Source: Bifidobacterium samirii
Lineage (GTDB): Bacteria > Actinomycetota > Actinomycetes > Actinomycetales > Bifidobacteriaceae
Direction: 5' to 3'
Length of the DNA stretch: 64,000 bases
Assembly (NCBI RefSeq): GCF_003952945.1
Contig: NZ_QXGK01000001.1
Location: forward strand, 62,001-126,000
Shown: piece after piece, positions 55,161 through 64,000 of the stretch
How the letters are laid out: each line of letters starts with the position of its first letter
How positions within the stretch are numbered: the stretch's first letter is position 1
Notes under the pieces: generated by a model
Databases searched by the model: none
The model's input: the letters and a program-made list of their open reading frames with translations, nothing else
Told to the model about the DNA's origin: nothing
Position numbers and translations under genes: made by a program

Positions 55161-56093
55161 TCAGCTCAGGTCGGTGGGGTTGATCTCGGCCTTGTCGAGG
55201 GCGCCGGCTTCGGTGCCCCAGTGCTTGAGGATCTTCATGTAGGTGCCGTCGTCCATGAGCTTCTGCATGGCCTGCTGGACGGCATGGTCCATCGCCTCGT
55301 CGCCCTTGGCGATGGCGACGCCCTGCTTGGCGACGCCCTCGACGTCGCCGAGGGATTCGAGTTCGCCGCCGGTCTGGCTGATCGCGTAGCCGCCGACGGG
55401 CGAGTCGGCGTAGAACACGTCGGCCTTGCCGGTCACGACGCTGGTGGCGGCCTCGGTCTGCTGCTTGAGCGACATCACCTCGATGGCGTCCTTGCCGTCG
55501 GCCTTGCACTTGGCGGCGGCCGCGTTGGCCTCCTCCTCCTGCACGGTGCCGGTCTGGACGGCGATCTTCAGGCCGCACAGGTTAGAGGTGTCGACGCCGT
55601 TCGGGTTGCCCTTCCTGACGATCCAGCTGAAGCCGGCCTTGTAGTAGCTGACGAAGTCGACGGACTTCATGCGCTCCTCGTTGATGGTCATCGCGGTGAT
55701 GCCCAGATCGTACTTGGCGCCCACGGACGCGACGATCGAGTCGAACGAGGAGGAGACGATCTCGGTCTCCAGACCCATCACCTTGCCGAGCGCGGTGGCG
55801 ATGTCGACGTCGTAGCCGACGGGCGTCTTGCCGTCCTCGGCGAGGAATTCGGCCGGCGCGTACGACAGCTCCATGCCGACGCTCAGCTTGCCGCTCTTGG
55901 CGACGTCCTCGGGCACGAGCGCGGCGATCGCGTCGTCCTTGGCGACGGACGACACGTCGTAGCCGACGGTCGCGTTGGTGGCGTTGCCGTCGTCGTCGAC
56001 GGTGGCGTCGGTGGTGCCGCAGGCGGACGCGCCCAGCAGCATGGCCGCGCCGAGCATGGCGGCGACGGCGGTTTTCAGGGTCTTGAACGACAT
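55161..56093 (-). CDS. Polar amino acid ABC transporter solute-binding lipoprotein
   Basis: 310 residues, AGAGAGGAC upstream of ATG at 56093. Signal with lipobox LGASAC. Mature family-3 binding protein: [53 protein letters not shown], and the domain-2 [10 protein letters not shown]. The ligand class is probably glutamine/glutamate or another polar amino acid. First gene of a three-gene importer operon. Confidence 0.95.
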   Translation of the reverse strand: MSFKTLKTAVAAMLGAAMLLGASACGTTDATVDDDGNATNATVGYDVSSVAKDDAIAALVPEDVAKSGKLSVGMELSYAPAEFLAEDGKTPVGYDVDIATALGKVMGLETEIVSSSFDSIVASVGAKYDLGITAMTINEERMKSVDFVSYYKAGFSWIVRKGNPNGVDTSNLCGLKIAVQTGTVQEEEANAAAAKCKADGKDAIEVMSLKQQTEAATSVVTGKADVFYADSPVGGYAISQTGGELESLGDVEGVAKQGVAIAKGDEAMDHAVQQAMQKLMDDGTYMKILKHWGTEAGALDKAEINPTDLS

Positions 56094-56178
56094 GTCGTCC
56101 TCTCTTCTCCGGATGATTCGTGGAATGTGGCCGTGATGCACTGCCCGGCCGATTCGTGACTCGCCTCGATTATACAAA

Positions 56179-56202
56179 GGGGCCGGGCATCGGCCCGGCC
56201 CC
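56179..56202 (-). terminator. Terminator of smpB
   Basis: Stem GGGGCCGGGC / GCCCGGCCCC with a 4-base loop; on the minus strand it is followed by TTTGTATAAT. Lies 30 bp beyond the smpB stop. Confidence 0.85.
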
Positions 56203-56231
56203 GAACGCATCCCGCGGACGTGCGCCCCGAT

Positions 56232-56711
56232 TCAGCGGGCGCGCATGTTGCGGTAACGCATGATGCGCAGCGCCTCGCGCTTGTCCTGCTCCTCGCGCAG
56301 GGCCTGGCGCTTGTCGAATTCCTTCTTGCCCCGAGCCAGCGCGATCTCGGCCTTGACGCGGCCGTCCTTGAAGTACAGGCTGATCGGGATGATCGTGTAG
56401 CCCTTCGCCTCGGACTGGCGGGCGAGCTTGACGATCTCGCGCGCGTGCAGCAGCAGCTTGCGGCGGCGCTTGGGCGCGTGGTTGTTCCACGTGCCGTTGA
56501 GGTATTCGGGGATGTTCGCCCCTTCGAGCCACATCTCGCCGCGGCGGTCGATGCTGACGAACGCCTCGGACAGCGACGCGCGTCCCTCGCGCAGCGACTT
56601 CACCTCGGTGCCGGTCAGCGACAGGCCCGCCTCGTAATGGTCCTCGATCGCGTAGTCGTGACGCGCCTTCTTGTTCTGCACGATGATCTTCGTGCCGGTC
56701 TCCTTGGCCAT
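56232..56711 (-). CDS. smpB: SsrA-binding protein
   Basis: 159 residues. Starts [17 protein letters not shown]. SmpB motifs are [19 protein letters not shown], the OB-fold [12 protein letters not shown] and the C-terminal [21 protein letters not shown] and GKKEFDKR, then a basic tail. It carries tmRNA to stalled ribosomes. The tmRNA gene itself is not in the window. Confidence 0.97.
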   Translation of the reverse strand: MAKETGTKIIVQNKKARHDYAIEDHYEAGLSLTGTEVKSLREGRASLSEAFVSIDRRGEMWLEGANIPEYLNGTWNNHAPKRRRKLLLHAREIVKLARQSEAKGYTIIPISLYFKDGRVKAEIALARGKKEFDKRQALREEQDKREALRIMRYRNMRAR

Positions 56712-56774
56712 ATGCCTCCTCTCCTTCTCCCTGTTCCGTTATCGCGAGTATGCGCCGGGCGCATGCCCGAGTCG

Positions 56775-58178
56775 TCAGTGCACGAACCAGTACTGGCCGT
56801 AGTTGGTGAGCGTGCGGTAGGTGATCACGTACAGGCCGGCTACGTTCGATTCGGAGATCAGGAACGTGCCGTTCGAGTACACCGCCTCGACGACGGCGAC
56901 ATGGCCGTACGTCGCGTCGGCGCCGTCCTGTCCGCGCAGGAACGAGAGCGCCGCGCCCACCTCGGGATTGTGGTCGACGCGCAGACCGTAGCTGGGGGCG
57001 CTCACGTACCAGTCGCCGCCGTTGCCCAGATACGACGGGGTGCCGATGCCCATCTGACGGCGGCGCTCGTACGCCCACCAGGTGCACTGGCCGGCCGCGT
57101 ACGCGTTGCCGTAGTCGCCGTTGGACGTGCCCTGGCCGCCCGTATTGCCGCCCGACGGCGTGGTGGGCGTCGTCGGCGTGCTCGGGGTGGTGCCGCCGCC
57201 ACCGGTGTTGCCGCCCGTGTTCCCACCGGTATTGCCGCCGGTGTTCCCGCCCGTGTTGCCGCCGGGGTTGACCTGGTTGCCGTTGTTCGGCTTCTGCGCG
57301 GCCTCCCAGCGTTCCTTCTCGTACTGGTTGTTGAGCGAGTCGACCTTCGACTGCAGCAGCACGGTCTGCGCGGCCTGCTTGGCCACGTCGCTCTCCAGCT
57401 GGTCCTGCATGCTCTCCAGTTCGGCGCGCTTCGCCTCGCCGGTGTTGCGCAGCTCCTCCAGCGAGCTGCGCTTCTCCTGCGCGTCCGCGGCCGCGGTGCG
57501 CGCGGTCGCCGCGGCCGTGTCCGCCTTGGCCTTGAGCTGGGTGATCTGCTCCTCGATCGCCTTGAGGCGCTCGCCGCGGTTCATCGACGTGTTGAGCGTG
57601 ACCGCCGCGTCGGATGCGGCGTTCGATTCGGTGCGCGACAGCGCGTCGCGCGTCTGCATCGAGTTGACGAACTCCTTGGTGGTGGTCGATCCGGTGACCA
57701 TGCTCATCACGTCGGATGCGACCGAGCCGTGCAGTGACTCGCGCGCCATCTGCGCGACGGCCGCATGCGCGTCGTCGTAGTCCTCGCCGGTCTTCGCGAT
57801 CTCGGCCTCGAGGTTCTCCTTGTCCTTCTGCGCGGCGGCGAGACGGTCGGCGAGCGCGTCCGCCTCGGACTGCGCCTTGGCGGCCGCGTCGTTCGCCGTG
57901 CTTTCGGCGGCCTGCGCGGCCGGGATCGTCACGTTGGTGAGCGTGTCGAGTTCGACGATCTTGTCCGCCAGATCGGCGTTGACGCCCGACAGCTGCGAGC
58001 GCAGCTGCGCTTCGCGCGACGCGGCGTTCTGCTGCTGGTTCTGCGCGTTCACCAGATCGGTGTACGTGTCGGCCGTGGCCTGCGGCACGGGGGCGAGCGC
58101 GGCGAATCCGGCCGTGGCGCACAGCGTGGCGGCCAGGGCGGCGGCGATCATGGGACGGGTCACTCGGAGTCGAAGCAT
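56775..58178 (-). CDS. Secreted coiled-coil CHAP-domain peptidoglycan hydrolase
   Basis: 467 residues from ATG at 58178 (AAAGGAATG upstream). A cleavable signal ends near QATADTY. Then a long coiled coil (about 38-290; Gln/Ala/Glu/Lys-rich, PcsB-like), a (GGNT)n linker with five or more repeats followed by Thr/Pro, and a C-terminal CHAP domain: catalytic Cys in GQCTWWAYERR, His in YGHVAVVEAV. The arrangement matches PcsB/RipA-type hydrolases that are activated by FtsEX. The adjacent ftsEX genes support this. Confidence 0.92.
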   Translation of the reverse strand: MLRLRVTRPMIAAALAATLCATAGFAALAPVPQATADTYTDLVNAQNQQQNAASREAQLRSQLSGVNADLADKIVELDTLTNVTIPAAQAAESTANDAAAKAQSEADALADRLAAAQKDKENLEAEIAKTGEDYDDAHAAVAQMARESLHGSVASDVMSMVTGSTTTKEFVNSMQTRDALSRTESNAASDAAVTLNTSMNRGERLKAIEEQITQLKAKADTAAATARTAAADAQEKRSSLEELRNTGEAKRAELESMQDQLESDVAKQAAQTVLLQSKVDSLNNQYEKERWEAAQKPNNGNQVNPGGNTGGNTGGNTGGNTGGNTGGGGTTPSTPTTPTTPSGGNTGGQGTSNGDYGNAYAAGQCTWWAYERRRQMGIGTPSYLGNGGDWYVSAPSYGLRVDHNPEVGAALSFLRGQDGADATYGHVAVVEAVYSNGTFLISESNVAGLYVITYRTLTNYGQYWFVH

Positions 58179-58320
58179 CGACGCATTCCTTTCGTCAAAC
58201 AGCCACACGATACCATACGAAGATGAGAACGCGGCGGCCGCCCATCGGAGCGCCCGCCGCGTGCAGGGGACCGGCGGACGATCATCGGACCGCCGCCGGA
58301 CGCCGGTCATGCGACCGCCG

Positions 58321-59244
58321 TCACGCCTTGAGATAACGGTGCAGCGACACCAGCGACGCGATCGCGGACAGCAGCACCGCGCCGGCCACCAGGAACGGCG
58401 AGATCACGAGCACGGTCCACTGGTCCACGTACGGGATCCACGTGACCGTATCGGCCAGCCAGCCGGTCACGAACACGCGCACGATCGCCGACAGCATCAC
58501 GCACGAGAGCACCGAGCCGACCAGCGACGCGAGCACGCCCTCGAGGATGAACGGCAGCCGGATCGTCCAGTTCGACGCGCCCACCAGACGCATGATCTCC
58601 GTCTCCTTGCTGCGCGACGCCGCCGACATGCGGATCGTGGTGCCGGTCAGCATGATCGCGACGAGCACCATCACCGCGGCCAGCACGGCCGTGACCATCG
58701 TGGCCCGGTTGAGCACCGCGAACACCGGTTCGAAGATCTGCCGCTGGTCCGACACCTCCTCGACGCCGTCCTGCCCCGACAGCACCTCGGCGACCACCTG
58801 GTACTTCTCCGGGTTCTTGAGCTTGAGCCACAGCGACGCCTGCATGTCGTCCGCGGTCATCGTGCTGCCCTGGTACTCGCCGTCCGGATACCGTTCGAGG
58901 AACGTGTTCTTGTAGTAGTCCTCCTTGGACACGTACGTGATGTTCTCCACCACGTCCGCCAGATCGTTGCGGATCGTCTTCTGCAGCGCCGTCACCTCGG
59001 CGTTCGTCGGCGACGTGCCGCTCGCGCAGTTCGCCGAACGGCTCGTGCCGTCCGGGCACAGCCACACCACGACCTCGACCTGGTCGTACCAGCCGCCCTT
59101 CGCCTTCGTCACCTGCGCCTGCGTGAGCACCGACGCGCCGATGAACAGGAACGAGATGAACGTCACCAGCATCACCGACAGGAGCATCGGCACGTTGCGC
59201 TTCAGACTCGTCCACGTCTCCGACAGGATGAACCGCATCCTCAT
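58321..59244 (-). CDS. ftsX: Cell division protein FtsX
   Basis: 307 residues. Cytoplasmic start [17 protein letters not shown], first helix [18 protein letters not shown], a ~130-residue extracytoplasmic loop, then three helices including the [20 protein letters not shown] junction and [16 protein letters not shown]. The loop contacts the extracellular hydrolase in known systems. Overlaps ftsE by 4 bases (ATGA). Confidence 0.96.
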   Translation of the reverse strand: MRMRFILSETWTSLKRNVPMLLSVMLVTFISFLFIGASVLTQAQVTKAKGGWYDQVEVVVWLCPDGTSRSANCASGTSPTNAEVTALQKTIRNDLADVVENITYVSKEDYYKNTFLERYPDGEYQGSTMTADDMQASLWLKLKNPEKYQVVAEVLSGQDGVEEVSDQRQIFEPVFAVLNRATMVTAVLAAVMVLVAIMLTGTTIRMSAASRSKETEIMRLVGASNWTIRLPFILEGVLASLVGSVLSCVMLSAIVRVFVTGWLADTVTWIPYVDQWTVLVISPFLVAGAVLLSAIASLVSLHRYLKA

Positions 59245-60707
59245 CGCCTCGCATCCCCCTTCGTATCGTCCGTTCCCTCATGCGTTCCGTCCGCGCGCGG
59301 CGCCGGCGGTGCCGGCGGCATCGGCGGCGCGGGAGGAGCCGGCGGCATGGCCGCGGCCGGGCCCGCCGCCTCGTACGGGGCCGGCATGTCATGCGCCGCA
59401 CCGTCCGCCGGTCCGGACTCGGACGCGGACAGCGCCGCGGACACGCCCGCAGGCGACAGGTCGATGTCCGGCACCGACGTGTCGACGGCCGGCGCCGACT
59501 CGCCGTCGGCCGCACGCGCCGCGGCGCCGGTCGCGCCGACGGACGCGGCGTCCGGCGCATCCTGCGATCCGGCCGCATCCGCCGCTGCGGTCCCGCCCGA
59601 CGGCTCGGCCGCCTGCTCGGCCGCGGCCGCGGCCTCCTGCTCCGACTTGCCGGCCGCCAGCGACGCCTCGTACTCGTCGAGCCGCAGTCCACGGCCCCAC
59701 GTCAACGTCGTCTCCACCGGCGCGAACGCCTCGCCGTAGCGGCCGGTACGACCCGAATGCACCGAACTGGCCAGACGGGCGATGCCCTCGTCCGCCGTAT
59801 CCGCGTTCACCGCCTGCGACACCTGCTCGACGACCATCGCGGCGCGGCGCTCGCGCTCGTCGCGCGTCTCGGCGCGCTCCGGCACGTCGTCCGACGGCGC
59901 GGCGATCGCGATCGGGCCGGTCGTCTCCGCGGCCGGCGCGTGCGCGTCGACCATCGCGAGCGTGCGGCCGATCGCCTGCTGGCTCTTCGCCTCGACCTGC
60001 GCGTCGGGGAAGTACAGGGCCGAATCGTACGATCCGTTCCTCTCGTCGCGCACGATCTTTCCGGCATGGAGTTCGACGACGCGCTTGCGCATCGAGTTGA
60101 CGATCTCCTCGTTGTGGGTCGCCATCACGATCGTGGTGCCGGTGCGGTTGATCGCCTCCAGCACCTCCATGATGCCCAGCGACGTGGTCGGGTCCAGGTT
60201 GCCGGTGGGCTCGTCGGCCAGCAGGATGTCCGGATGGTTCACGTAGGCGCGCGCGATCGTCACGCGCTGCTGCTCGCCGCCCGACAGCTCCTGCGGGTAG
60301 CTGTTCTCCTTGCCGGTCAGGCCGACCGTCTCCAGCACCTTGGGCACGAGCGATTTGATCGTGGAGCGGCGCGTGCCGATCACCTCGAGCGCGAACGCGA
60401 CGTTCTGCCACACGGTCTTGTTGTCGAGCAGCTTGTAGTCCTGGAAGATGAAGCCGAGCGAACGCCGGTACTGCGGCACCTGACGGTTCGACAGGCGGCG
60501 CAGGTCGTGGCCGGCCACGTGGATCTCGCCGTCCGTGGCCTCCTCCTCGCGCAGCATCAGGCTCAGCAGCGTCGTCTTGCCGGAGCCGGACGCGCCCACG
60601 AGGAACACGAACTCACCCCGGTCGATATGCAGATTGACGTCGTCCAGCGCGGGACGCGTGCCCCGCGGGTAGATCTTGCTCACATGATCCAACGAGATGA
60701 GCGACAT
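59241..60707 (-). CDS. ftsE: Cell division ATP-binding protein FtsE with long C-terminal extension
   Basis: 488 residues, against about 230 usual for FtsE. The first ~225 are canonical: [12 protein letters not shown] (Walker A), [30 protein letters not shown] and the switch [12 protein letters not shown]. The remaining ~260 are predicted disordered: Ala/Glu/Ser-rich with a final Pro-rich run of PPAPPAP repeats. FtsEX couples ATP hydrolysis to septal hydrolase activation. The extension may bind division proteins; that is inference. Starts 88 bp after prfB. Confidence 0.95.
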   Translation of the reverse strand: MSLISLDHVSKIYPRGTRPALDDVNLHIDRGEFVFLVGASGSGKTTLLSLMLREEEATDGEIHVAGHDLRRLSNRQVPQYRRSLGFIFQDYKLLDNKTVWQNVAFALEVIGTRRSTIKSLVPKVLETVGLTGKENSYPQELSGGEQQRVTIARAYVNHPDILLADEPTGNLDPTTSLGIMEVLEAINRTGTTIVMATHNEEIVNSMRKRVVELHAGKIVRDERNGSYDSALYFPDAQVEAKSQQAIGRTLAMVDAHAPAAETTGPIAIAAPSDDVPERAETRDERERRAAMVVEQVSQAVNADTADEGIARLASSVHSGRTGRYGEAFAPVETTLTWGRGLRLDEYEASLAAGKSEQEAAAAAEQAAEPSGGTAAADAAGSQDAPDAASVGATGAAARAADGESAPAVDTSVPDIDLSPAGVSAALSASESGPADGAAHDMPAPYEAAGPAAAMPPAPPAPPMPPAPPAPRADGTHEGTDDTKGDARR

Positions 60708-60724
60708 GTCGTCTCCTCACATTC

Positions 60725-60761
60725 CGCGTCCCCGGTCGTCCGATGAGGCGCCGGGGACGCG
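60725..60761 (-). terminator. Hairpin between prfB and ftsE
   Basis: 11-bp stem CGCGTCCCCGG / CCGGGGACGCG with a 15-base loop and no T-tract. It may give partial termination, so that ftsEX is only partly dependent on the prfB promoter. Confidence 0.5.
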
Positions 60762-60795
60762 ATGGTTTTCCGTATGTCCGCCGATCGGCCGCCGG

Positions 60796-61917
60796 TTACT
60801 CGGCGGCGGCCTCGCGGCGCTGCTCGTGACGCCAGCGGATGCCGGCCTCGATGAACGCGTCGATGTCGCCGTCGAACACGGCCTGCGTCTGGCTGGTCTC
60901 GTGGCCGGTGCGCAGGTCCTTGACCATCTGGTACGGGTGCAGCACGTACGAGCGCATCTGGTCGCCCCAGCTGGCCTTGATGTCGCCGGCGATCTCCTTC
61001 TTCTTCTTCGCCTCCTCCTCGTGGCGCAGCACGAGCAGTCGCGACTGGAGCACGGCCATGGCGGCGGCGCGGTTCTGGATCTGCGAACGCTCGTCCTGCA
61101 TCGTCACGACGATGCCGGTGGGAAGGTGGGTGATGCGCACGGCCGAATACGTGGTGTTCACGCCCTGGCCGCCGGGGCCGGACGCGCAGTACGTGTCGAC
61201 GCGGATGTCCGTGTCGGGGATCTCGATGTGGTCGGTCGCCTCGACGAGCGGCACCACCTCGACCGCGGCGAAGCTGGTCTGGCGGCGGCCCTGGTTGTCG
61301 AACGGGGAGATGCGCACGAGGCGGTGCGTGCCGCCCTCGACCGACAGGCGGCCGAACGCGTACGGGGCGTCCACCTGGAACGTGGCGGACTTGATGCCCG
61401 CCTCCTCCGCGTACGACGTGTCCATCACCTTCGCCTTGAAGCCGTTGCGCTCGGCCCAGCGCACGTACATGCGCAGCAGCATCTGCGCGAAGTCGGCCGC
61501 GTCGACGCCGCCGGCGCCGGCGCGCACCGTCACGACCGCGGAGCGCTCGTCGTATTCGCCGTCGAGCAGCGTCTGGATCTCCATCGCGTCGAGGTCCTGC
61601 TGGATGCTCGCGAGCTCGGTCTGCGCCTCGCCCAGCGAGTCGTCGTCGCCCATCTCGCGGCCCAGTTCGACGAGCGTCTCGACGTCGTCGATGCGCTGCG
61701 ACGCCGAGTTGAGACGGCGCATCTGCGCCTGGGCGCCGGAGAGCTTGCTCGTGATCTTCTGCGCGTTCTCCGGATCGTCCCACAGGCCCGGTTCGGCCGC
61801 CTGACGTTCCAGCTGCTCGATCTCGGCCTTGAGCCGATCCATGTCCAACGCCTTGGCGATGGAACCGTACTTGGCGCGCGCGTCGGCGATCGCCTGGGAG
61901 TAATCAAATTCTGCCAT
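60796..61917 (-). CDS. prfB: Peptide chain release factor 2
   Basis: 373 residues from ATG at 61917. The stop-codon-reading tripeptide SPF is in [15 protein letters not shown] and the catalytic GGQ in [17 protein letters not shown]-terminal helical domain 1 is complete. The frame is continuous: there is no CTT-TGA programmed +1 frameshift of the kind that regulates E. coli prfB. It releases peptides at UGA/UAA. Confidence 0.97.
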   Translation of the reverse strand: MAEFDYSQAIADARAKYGSIAKALDMDRLKAEIEQLERQAAEPGLWDDPENAQKITSKLSGAQAQMRRLNSASQRIDDVETLVELGREMGDDDSLGEAQTELASIQQDLDAMEIQTLLDGEYDERSAVVTVRAGAGGVDAADFAQMLLRMYVRWAERNGFKAKVMDTSYAEEAGIKSATFQVDAPYAFGRLSVEGGTHRLVRISPFDNQGRRQTSFAAVEVVPLVEATDHIEIPDTDIRVDTYCASGPGGQGVNTTYSAVRITHLPTGIVVTMQDERSQIQNRAAAMAVLQSRLLVLRHEEEAKKKKEIAGDIKASWGDQMRSYVLHPYQMVKDLRTGHETSQTQAVFDGDIDAFIEAGIRWRHEQRREAAAE

Positions 61918-62098
61918 CGTTAACCACCATACATTTCCGGATTGGGAACCGATTCGTCTGCATTCGTTCCGCCACCTATCATCACATACCCGATGCACAT
62001 GCGCGTCTCGTACGCGCGGTGCGCACGCGCATGCGCGCGTCGCATCGGCGGCGGTCCCGCGCACATCCCCCGTCGGGCATACGCGGGCGGCGACGGAG

Positions 62099-62230
62099 TC
62101 AAAGACCCGCGTAGATCGCGGGCACGACCAGGGACAGCAGCACCGCGGCGGCGACGACCGCGCACACCGCCCGCATCATCATGCGGCGGCGTCGCTCATG
62201 CCGTTCGCGTTCCGTCCGATAGTCGTCCAC
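62099..62230 (-). CDS. Small membrane peptide upstream of prfB (43 aa)
   Basis: GTG start at 62230. The product is [15 protein letters not shown], three Met, then one hydrophobic helix ([20 protein letters not shown]) and a stop at 62099. A strongly basic N-terminus before a single helix is a common real-peptide pattern and hard to get by chance, but there is no clear ribosome site and I do not recognise a family. It lies between prfB and the divergent dapD; the rest of that 400-bp gap holds promoters only. Confidence 0.45.
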   Translation of the reverse strand: MDDYRTERERHERRRRMMMRAVCAVVAAAVLLSLVVPAIYAGL

Positions 62231-62317
62231 AGGCGGCCATCATACGCAACGGCGCGGATTTACGCTCTGGGCAACGACTATGCTTGGGAGCACCCCTTCA
62301 GTAGTTAGGAGACACAC

Positions 62318-63310
62318 ATGACCGAATCGCGCACCGCATGGGGCTGGGGTCTGGCGTCCATCGACGCGGCCGGATCCACGCTCGACGTCTGGTATCCCAC
62401 GCTCGCCCTCGGCGACGCCCCGGACGAGACGTCGCGCCCCAACCACGGCTTCGGCGACATGGCCACGGCCGAACCGGACGCGCGCGGCGCGCGCCGCATC
62501 CCCGTGTTCACCGTCAGCAAGCTCGACGAGCCGATCGAGGACGCCGCCGACGCCTACCTGCGCCTGCACCTGATGTCCATGCGCATGGCCCAGCCCAACA
62601 CCCTCAACCTCGACGGCATCTTCGCCAAGCTCAACACCGTCGTGTGGACCAACTACGGCCCGTTCGCCGTCGCCGACTTCGCGCTGCGCAAGATCGACGT
62701 CGAAGCCGCCGCCAACCGCATGATGCCGGGCATGCCGCATGCGGGCGTGCACGTCAGCGGCCTCGACAAGTTCCCGAACATGCTCGACTACGTGACCCCC
62801 TCCGGCGTGCGCGTCGCCGACACGAGCCGCGTGCGCCTGGGCGCCTACCTGTCCGCAGGCACCACCGTCATGCACGCCGGATTCGTCAACTTCAACGCCG
62901 GCACGCTCGGCACGTCGATGGTCGAGGGCCGCATCTCGCAGGGCGTCGTCGTGGGCAACGGCTCCGACATCGGCGGCGGCGCGTCCATCATGGGCACCCT
63001 GTCGGGCGGCGGCAAGCACCGCGTCACCATCGGCGAACGCTCGCTGCTGGGCGCCAACGCGGGCATCGGCATCTCGCTGGGCGACGACTGCACCGTCGAG
63101 GCGGGCCTGTACATCACCGCCGGCACCAAGATCACCCTCTGGGACAAGGAGAAGGCCGCCGCGGGCGAGCCGCTCGAGGTCGTCAAGGGCAAGGACCTGT
63201 CGGGCAAGAACAACATCCTGTTCATCCGCAACTCGCTGACCGGCCGCATCGAAGCGCGCCACCGCGCCACCGGCATCGAACTCAACGAGCAGCTCCACAA
63301 GCACAACTGA
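62318..63310 (+). CDS. dapD: Tetrahydrodipicolinate N-succinyltransferase
   Basis: 330 residues, AGGAG 7 bases before ATG. Actinobacterial DapD: N-terminal domain with WYPTLALG, the hexapeptide left-handed beta-helix visible as VRLGAYLSAGTTVMHAGFVN, SMVEGRISQGVVVGNGSDIG and RSLLGANAGIGISLGDDCTV. The catalytic Glu lies in the SMVEGR segment. It is a step of the succinylase route to meso-diaminopimelate/lysine. A TATGCT hexamer near 62278 is a possible -10. Confidence 0.96.
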   Translation: MTESRTAWGWGLASIDAAGSTLDVWYPTLALGDAPDETSRPNHGFGDMATAEPDARGARRIPVFTVSKLDEPIEDAADAYLRLHLMSMRMAQPNTLNLDGIFAKLNTVVWTNYGPFAVADFALRKIDVEAAANRMMPGMPHAGVHVSGLDKFPNMLDYVTPSGVRVADTSRVRLGAYLSAGTTVMHAGFVNFNAGTLGTSMVEGRISQGVVVGNGSDIGGGASIMGTLSGGGKHRVTIGERSLLGANAGIGISLGDDCTVEAGLYITAGTKITLWDKEKAAAGEPLEVVKGKDLSGKNNILFIRNSLTGRIEARHRATGIELNEQLHKHN

Positions 63311-63352
63311 TCCGATGATCTGACCGGTCGCGGGTTTTCCGGCTCCGGACCT

Positions 63353-63458
63353 TCGCAACGGGCACGCATTCGAAAGACATGCGTGCCCGTTGTGATGTTT
63401 CGGGTGATTGAAACCTCGCAACGGGCACGCGGACCGGTCGATCGCGCGTCCATTGCGA
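63353..63458. repeat. R4 palindrome pair (63-bp period), also acting as dapD/gltA terminator
   Basis: Unit 1: left arm TCGCAACGGGCACGCAT (63353-63369), 9-nt loop, right arm ATGCGTGCCCGTTGTGA (63379-63395). Unit 2: left arm TCGCAACGGGCACGC (63416-63430), loop, right arm GCGCGTCCATTGCGA (63444-63458, 12 of 15 matches). Left arms are 63 bp apart. It lies between the convergent dapD and gltA; unit 1 would work as a bidirectional terminator. Confidence 0.82.
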
Positions 63459-63510
63459 AGGACTGTCATCCGCCTGCGTCCGGATGACGGTCGGCGCCTG
63501 CCGGCTCTCG

Positions 63511-64000
63511 TCAGCGCCGGTCGAGGGGGATGTAGTCGCGTTGGGTCTCGCCGGTGTAGACCTGGCGGGGGCGGCCGATCTTCGTGTTCGGGTCGGCGAG
63601 CATCTCGCGGTACTGGGCGATCCAGCCGGGGATGCGGCCGAGTGCGAACAGCGTGGTGAACATGGCCGGGTCGAAGCCGATCGCCCGGTAGATCAGGCCG
63701 GTGTAGAAGTCGACGTTCGGGTACAGGTGGCGGCTGACGAAGTAGTCGTCGTTCAGCGCGATCGATTCGAGTTCGGTGGCCACGTCGAACAGGGCGCGCT
63801 CGTCGGCCGGCAGGTGAAGCGTGTCGGCGCGGGCCATGATCTTCTCCAGATAGTCCTTGGCGATGGCGGCGCGCGGATCGTACGACTTGTACACGCGGTG
63901 GCCGAGGCCGGAGATGCGCTGCCCGTCGCGCTTGGCGTCCTCGACGAATGCGCGCACGCTCTTGCCGGAGTCGCGGATCGCCTCCAGCTGGCGCAATACC
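63511..64000 (-). CDS. gltA: Citrate synthase, C-terminal part (cut by window edge)
   Basis: The frame runs from the stop at 63511 to the right edge; the start lies outside the window. About 163 residues are visible: the catalytic-region GLGHRVYKSYDPRA (substrate His and Arg), NVDFYTGLIYRAIGF (catalytic Asp), FALGRIPGWIAQYREM (CoA/oxaloacetate Arg) and the terminal GRPRQVYTGETQRDY. This is type II citrate synthase. Bifidobacteria lack a full TCA cycle and use it to make 2-oxoglutarate. Confidence 0.95.
   Translation of the reverse strand, partial: VLRQLEAIRDSGKSVRAFVEDAKRDGQRISGLGHRVYKSYDPRAAIAKDYLEKIMARADTLHLPADERALFDVATELESIALNDDYFVSRHLYPNVDFYTGLIYRAIGFDPAMFTTLFALGRIPGWIAQYREMLADPNTKIGRPRQVYTGETQRDYIPLDRR

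Noticed and set aside
60796-61917. Programmed frameshift in prfB
   Set aside because: Domain 1 and the SPF/GGQ domains are in one continuous frame and no internal slippery CTTTGA site is needed.

Overview
The window is chromosomal DNA from a high-GC, densely coding actinobacterium, almost certainly a Bifidobacterium. The supporting features are a complete anaerobic ribonucleotide reductase pair (nrdD/nrdG), a GH42 beta-galactosidase beside a LacI-type regulator, a lactaldehyde reductase (fucO), a very long two-module 2-hydroxyacyl-CoA dehydratase activase, the tilS-hpt-ftsH order, and the prfB-ftsE-ftsX-CHAP-smpB order. I cannot name the species from sequence alone. I see no rRNA, insertion sequence, prophage, plasmid function or CRISPR-cas locus. 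The window is core genome; what is unusual lies between the genes. Layout. 1-9.8 kb: a lipoprotein cut by the left edge, a MarR regulator with an FMN reductase and a perfect 22-bp palindromic operator, the 1676-residue activase, and a two-component system beside a 46-residue membrane peptide. 9.8-16.5 kb: nrdG and nrdD with paired NrdR-type boxes upstream, then xseA-xseB and a membrane-anchored endonuclease/exonuclease/phosphatase-fold protein. 16.8-28.9 kb: tRNA-Arg(CCT), a ROK glucokinase, PAP2 and HAD phosphatases, an esterase, tRNA-Asp(GTC), an SDR, azlCD, the ABC-F protein ettA, tesB, a DUF3180-type protein and a degenerate HPPK-like protein. 29-34.5 kb: the overlapping set dacB-tilS-hpt-ftsH (minus strand). 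34.5-41.5 kb: an ABC exporter, two family-2 glycosyltransferases and an AI-2E-family permease. 42-51 kb: fucO, a TauE/SafE permease, coaX, an orphan sugar-binding lipoprotein, the GH42/LacI pair and an RluA-type pseudouridine synthase. 51-64 kb: glmS, a polar amino-acid ABC importer, smpB, a CHAP hydrolase, ftsX, ftsE, prfB, a 43-residue membrane peptide, dapD, and the C-terminal part of gltA cut by the right edge. How genes work together. nrdD/nrdG make dNTPs without oxygen and are probably under NrdR. FtsEX with the adjacent coiled-coil/CHAP protein looks like a septal peptidoglycan hydrolase system, with PBP4 (dacB) and glmS serving the same wall. GH42, its LacI regulator and the solute-binding lipoprotein point to beta-galactoside use. 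The most notable observation is a set of at least four sequence families of interrupted palindromes in intergenic spaces. Three of them (R1, R2, R4) form tandem arrays with the same period of 62-63 bp, about six DNA helical turns, although their sequences are unrelated. The fourth (R3) is a palindromic element of about 105 bp: one copy has perfect 36-bp arms and the other three form a tandem array with a period of about 196 bp. Every array lies 3' of at least one gene. I know of no published description of this combination, and whether it is new would need a database search.
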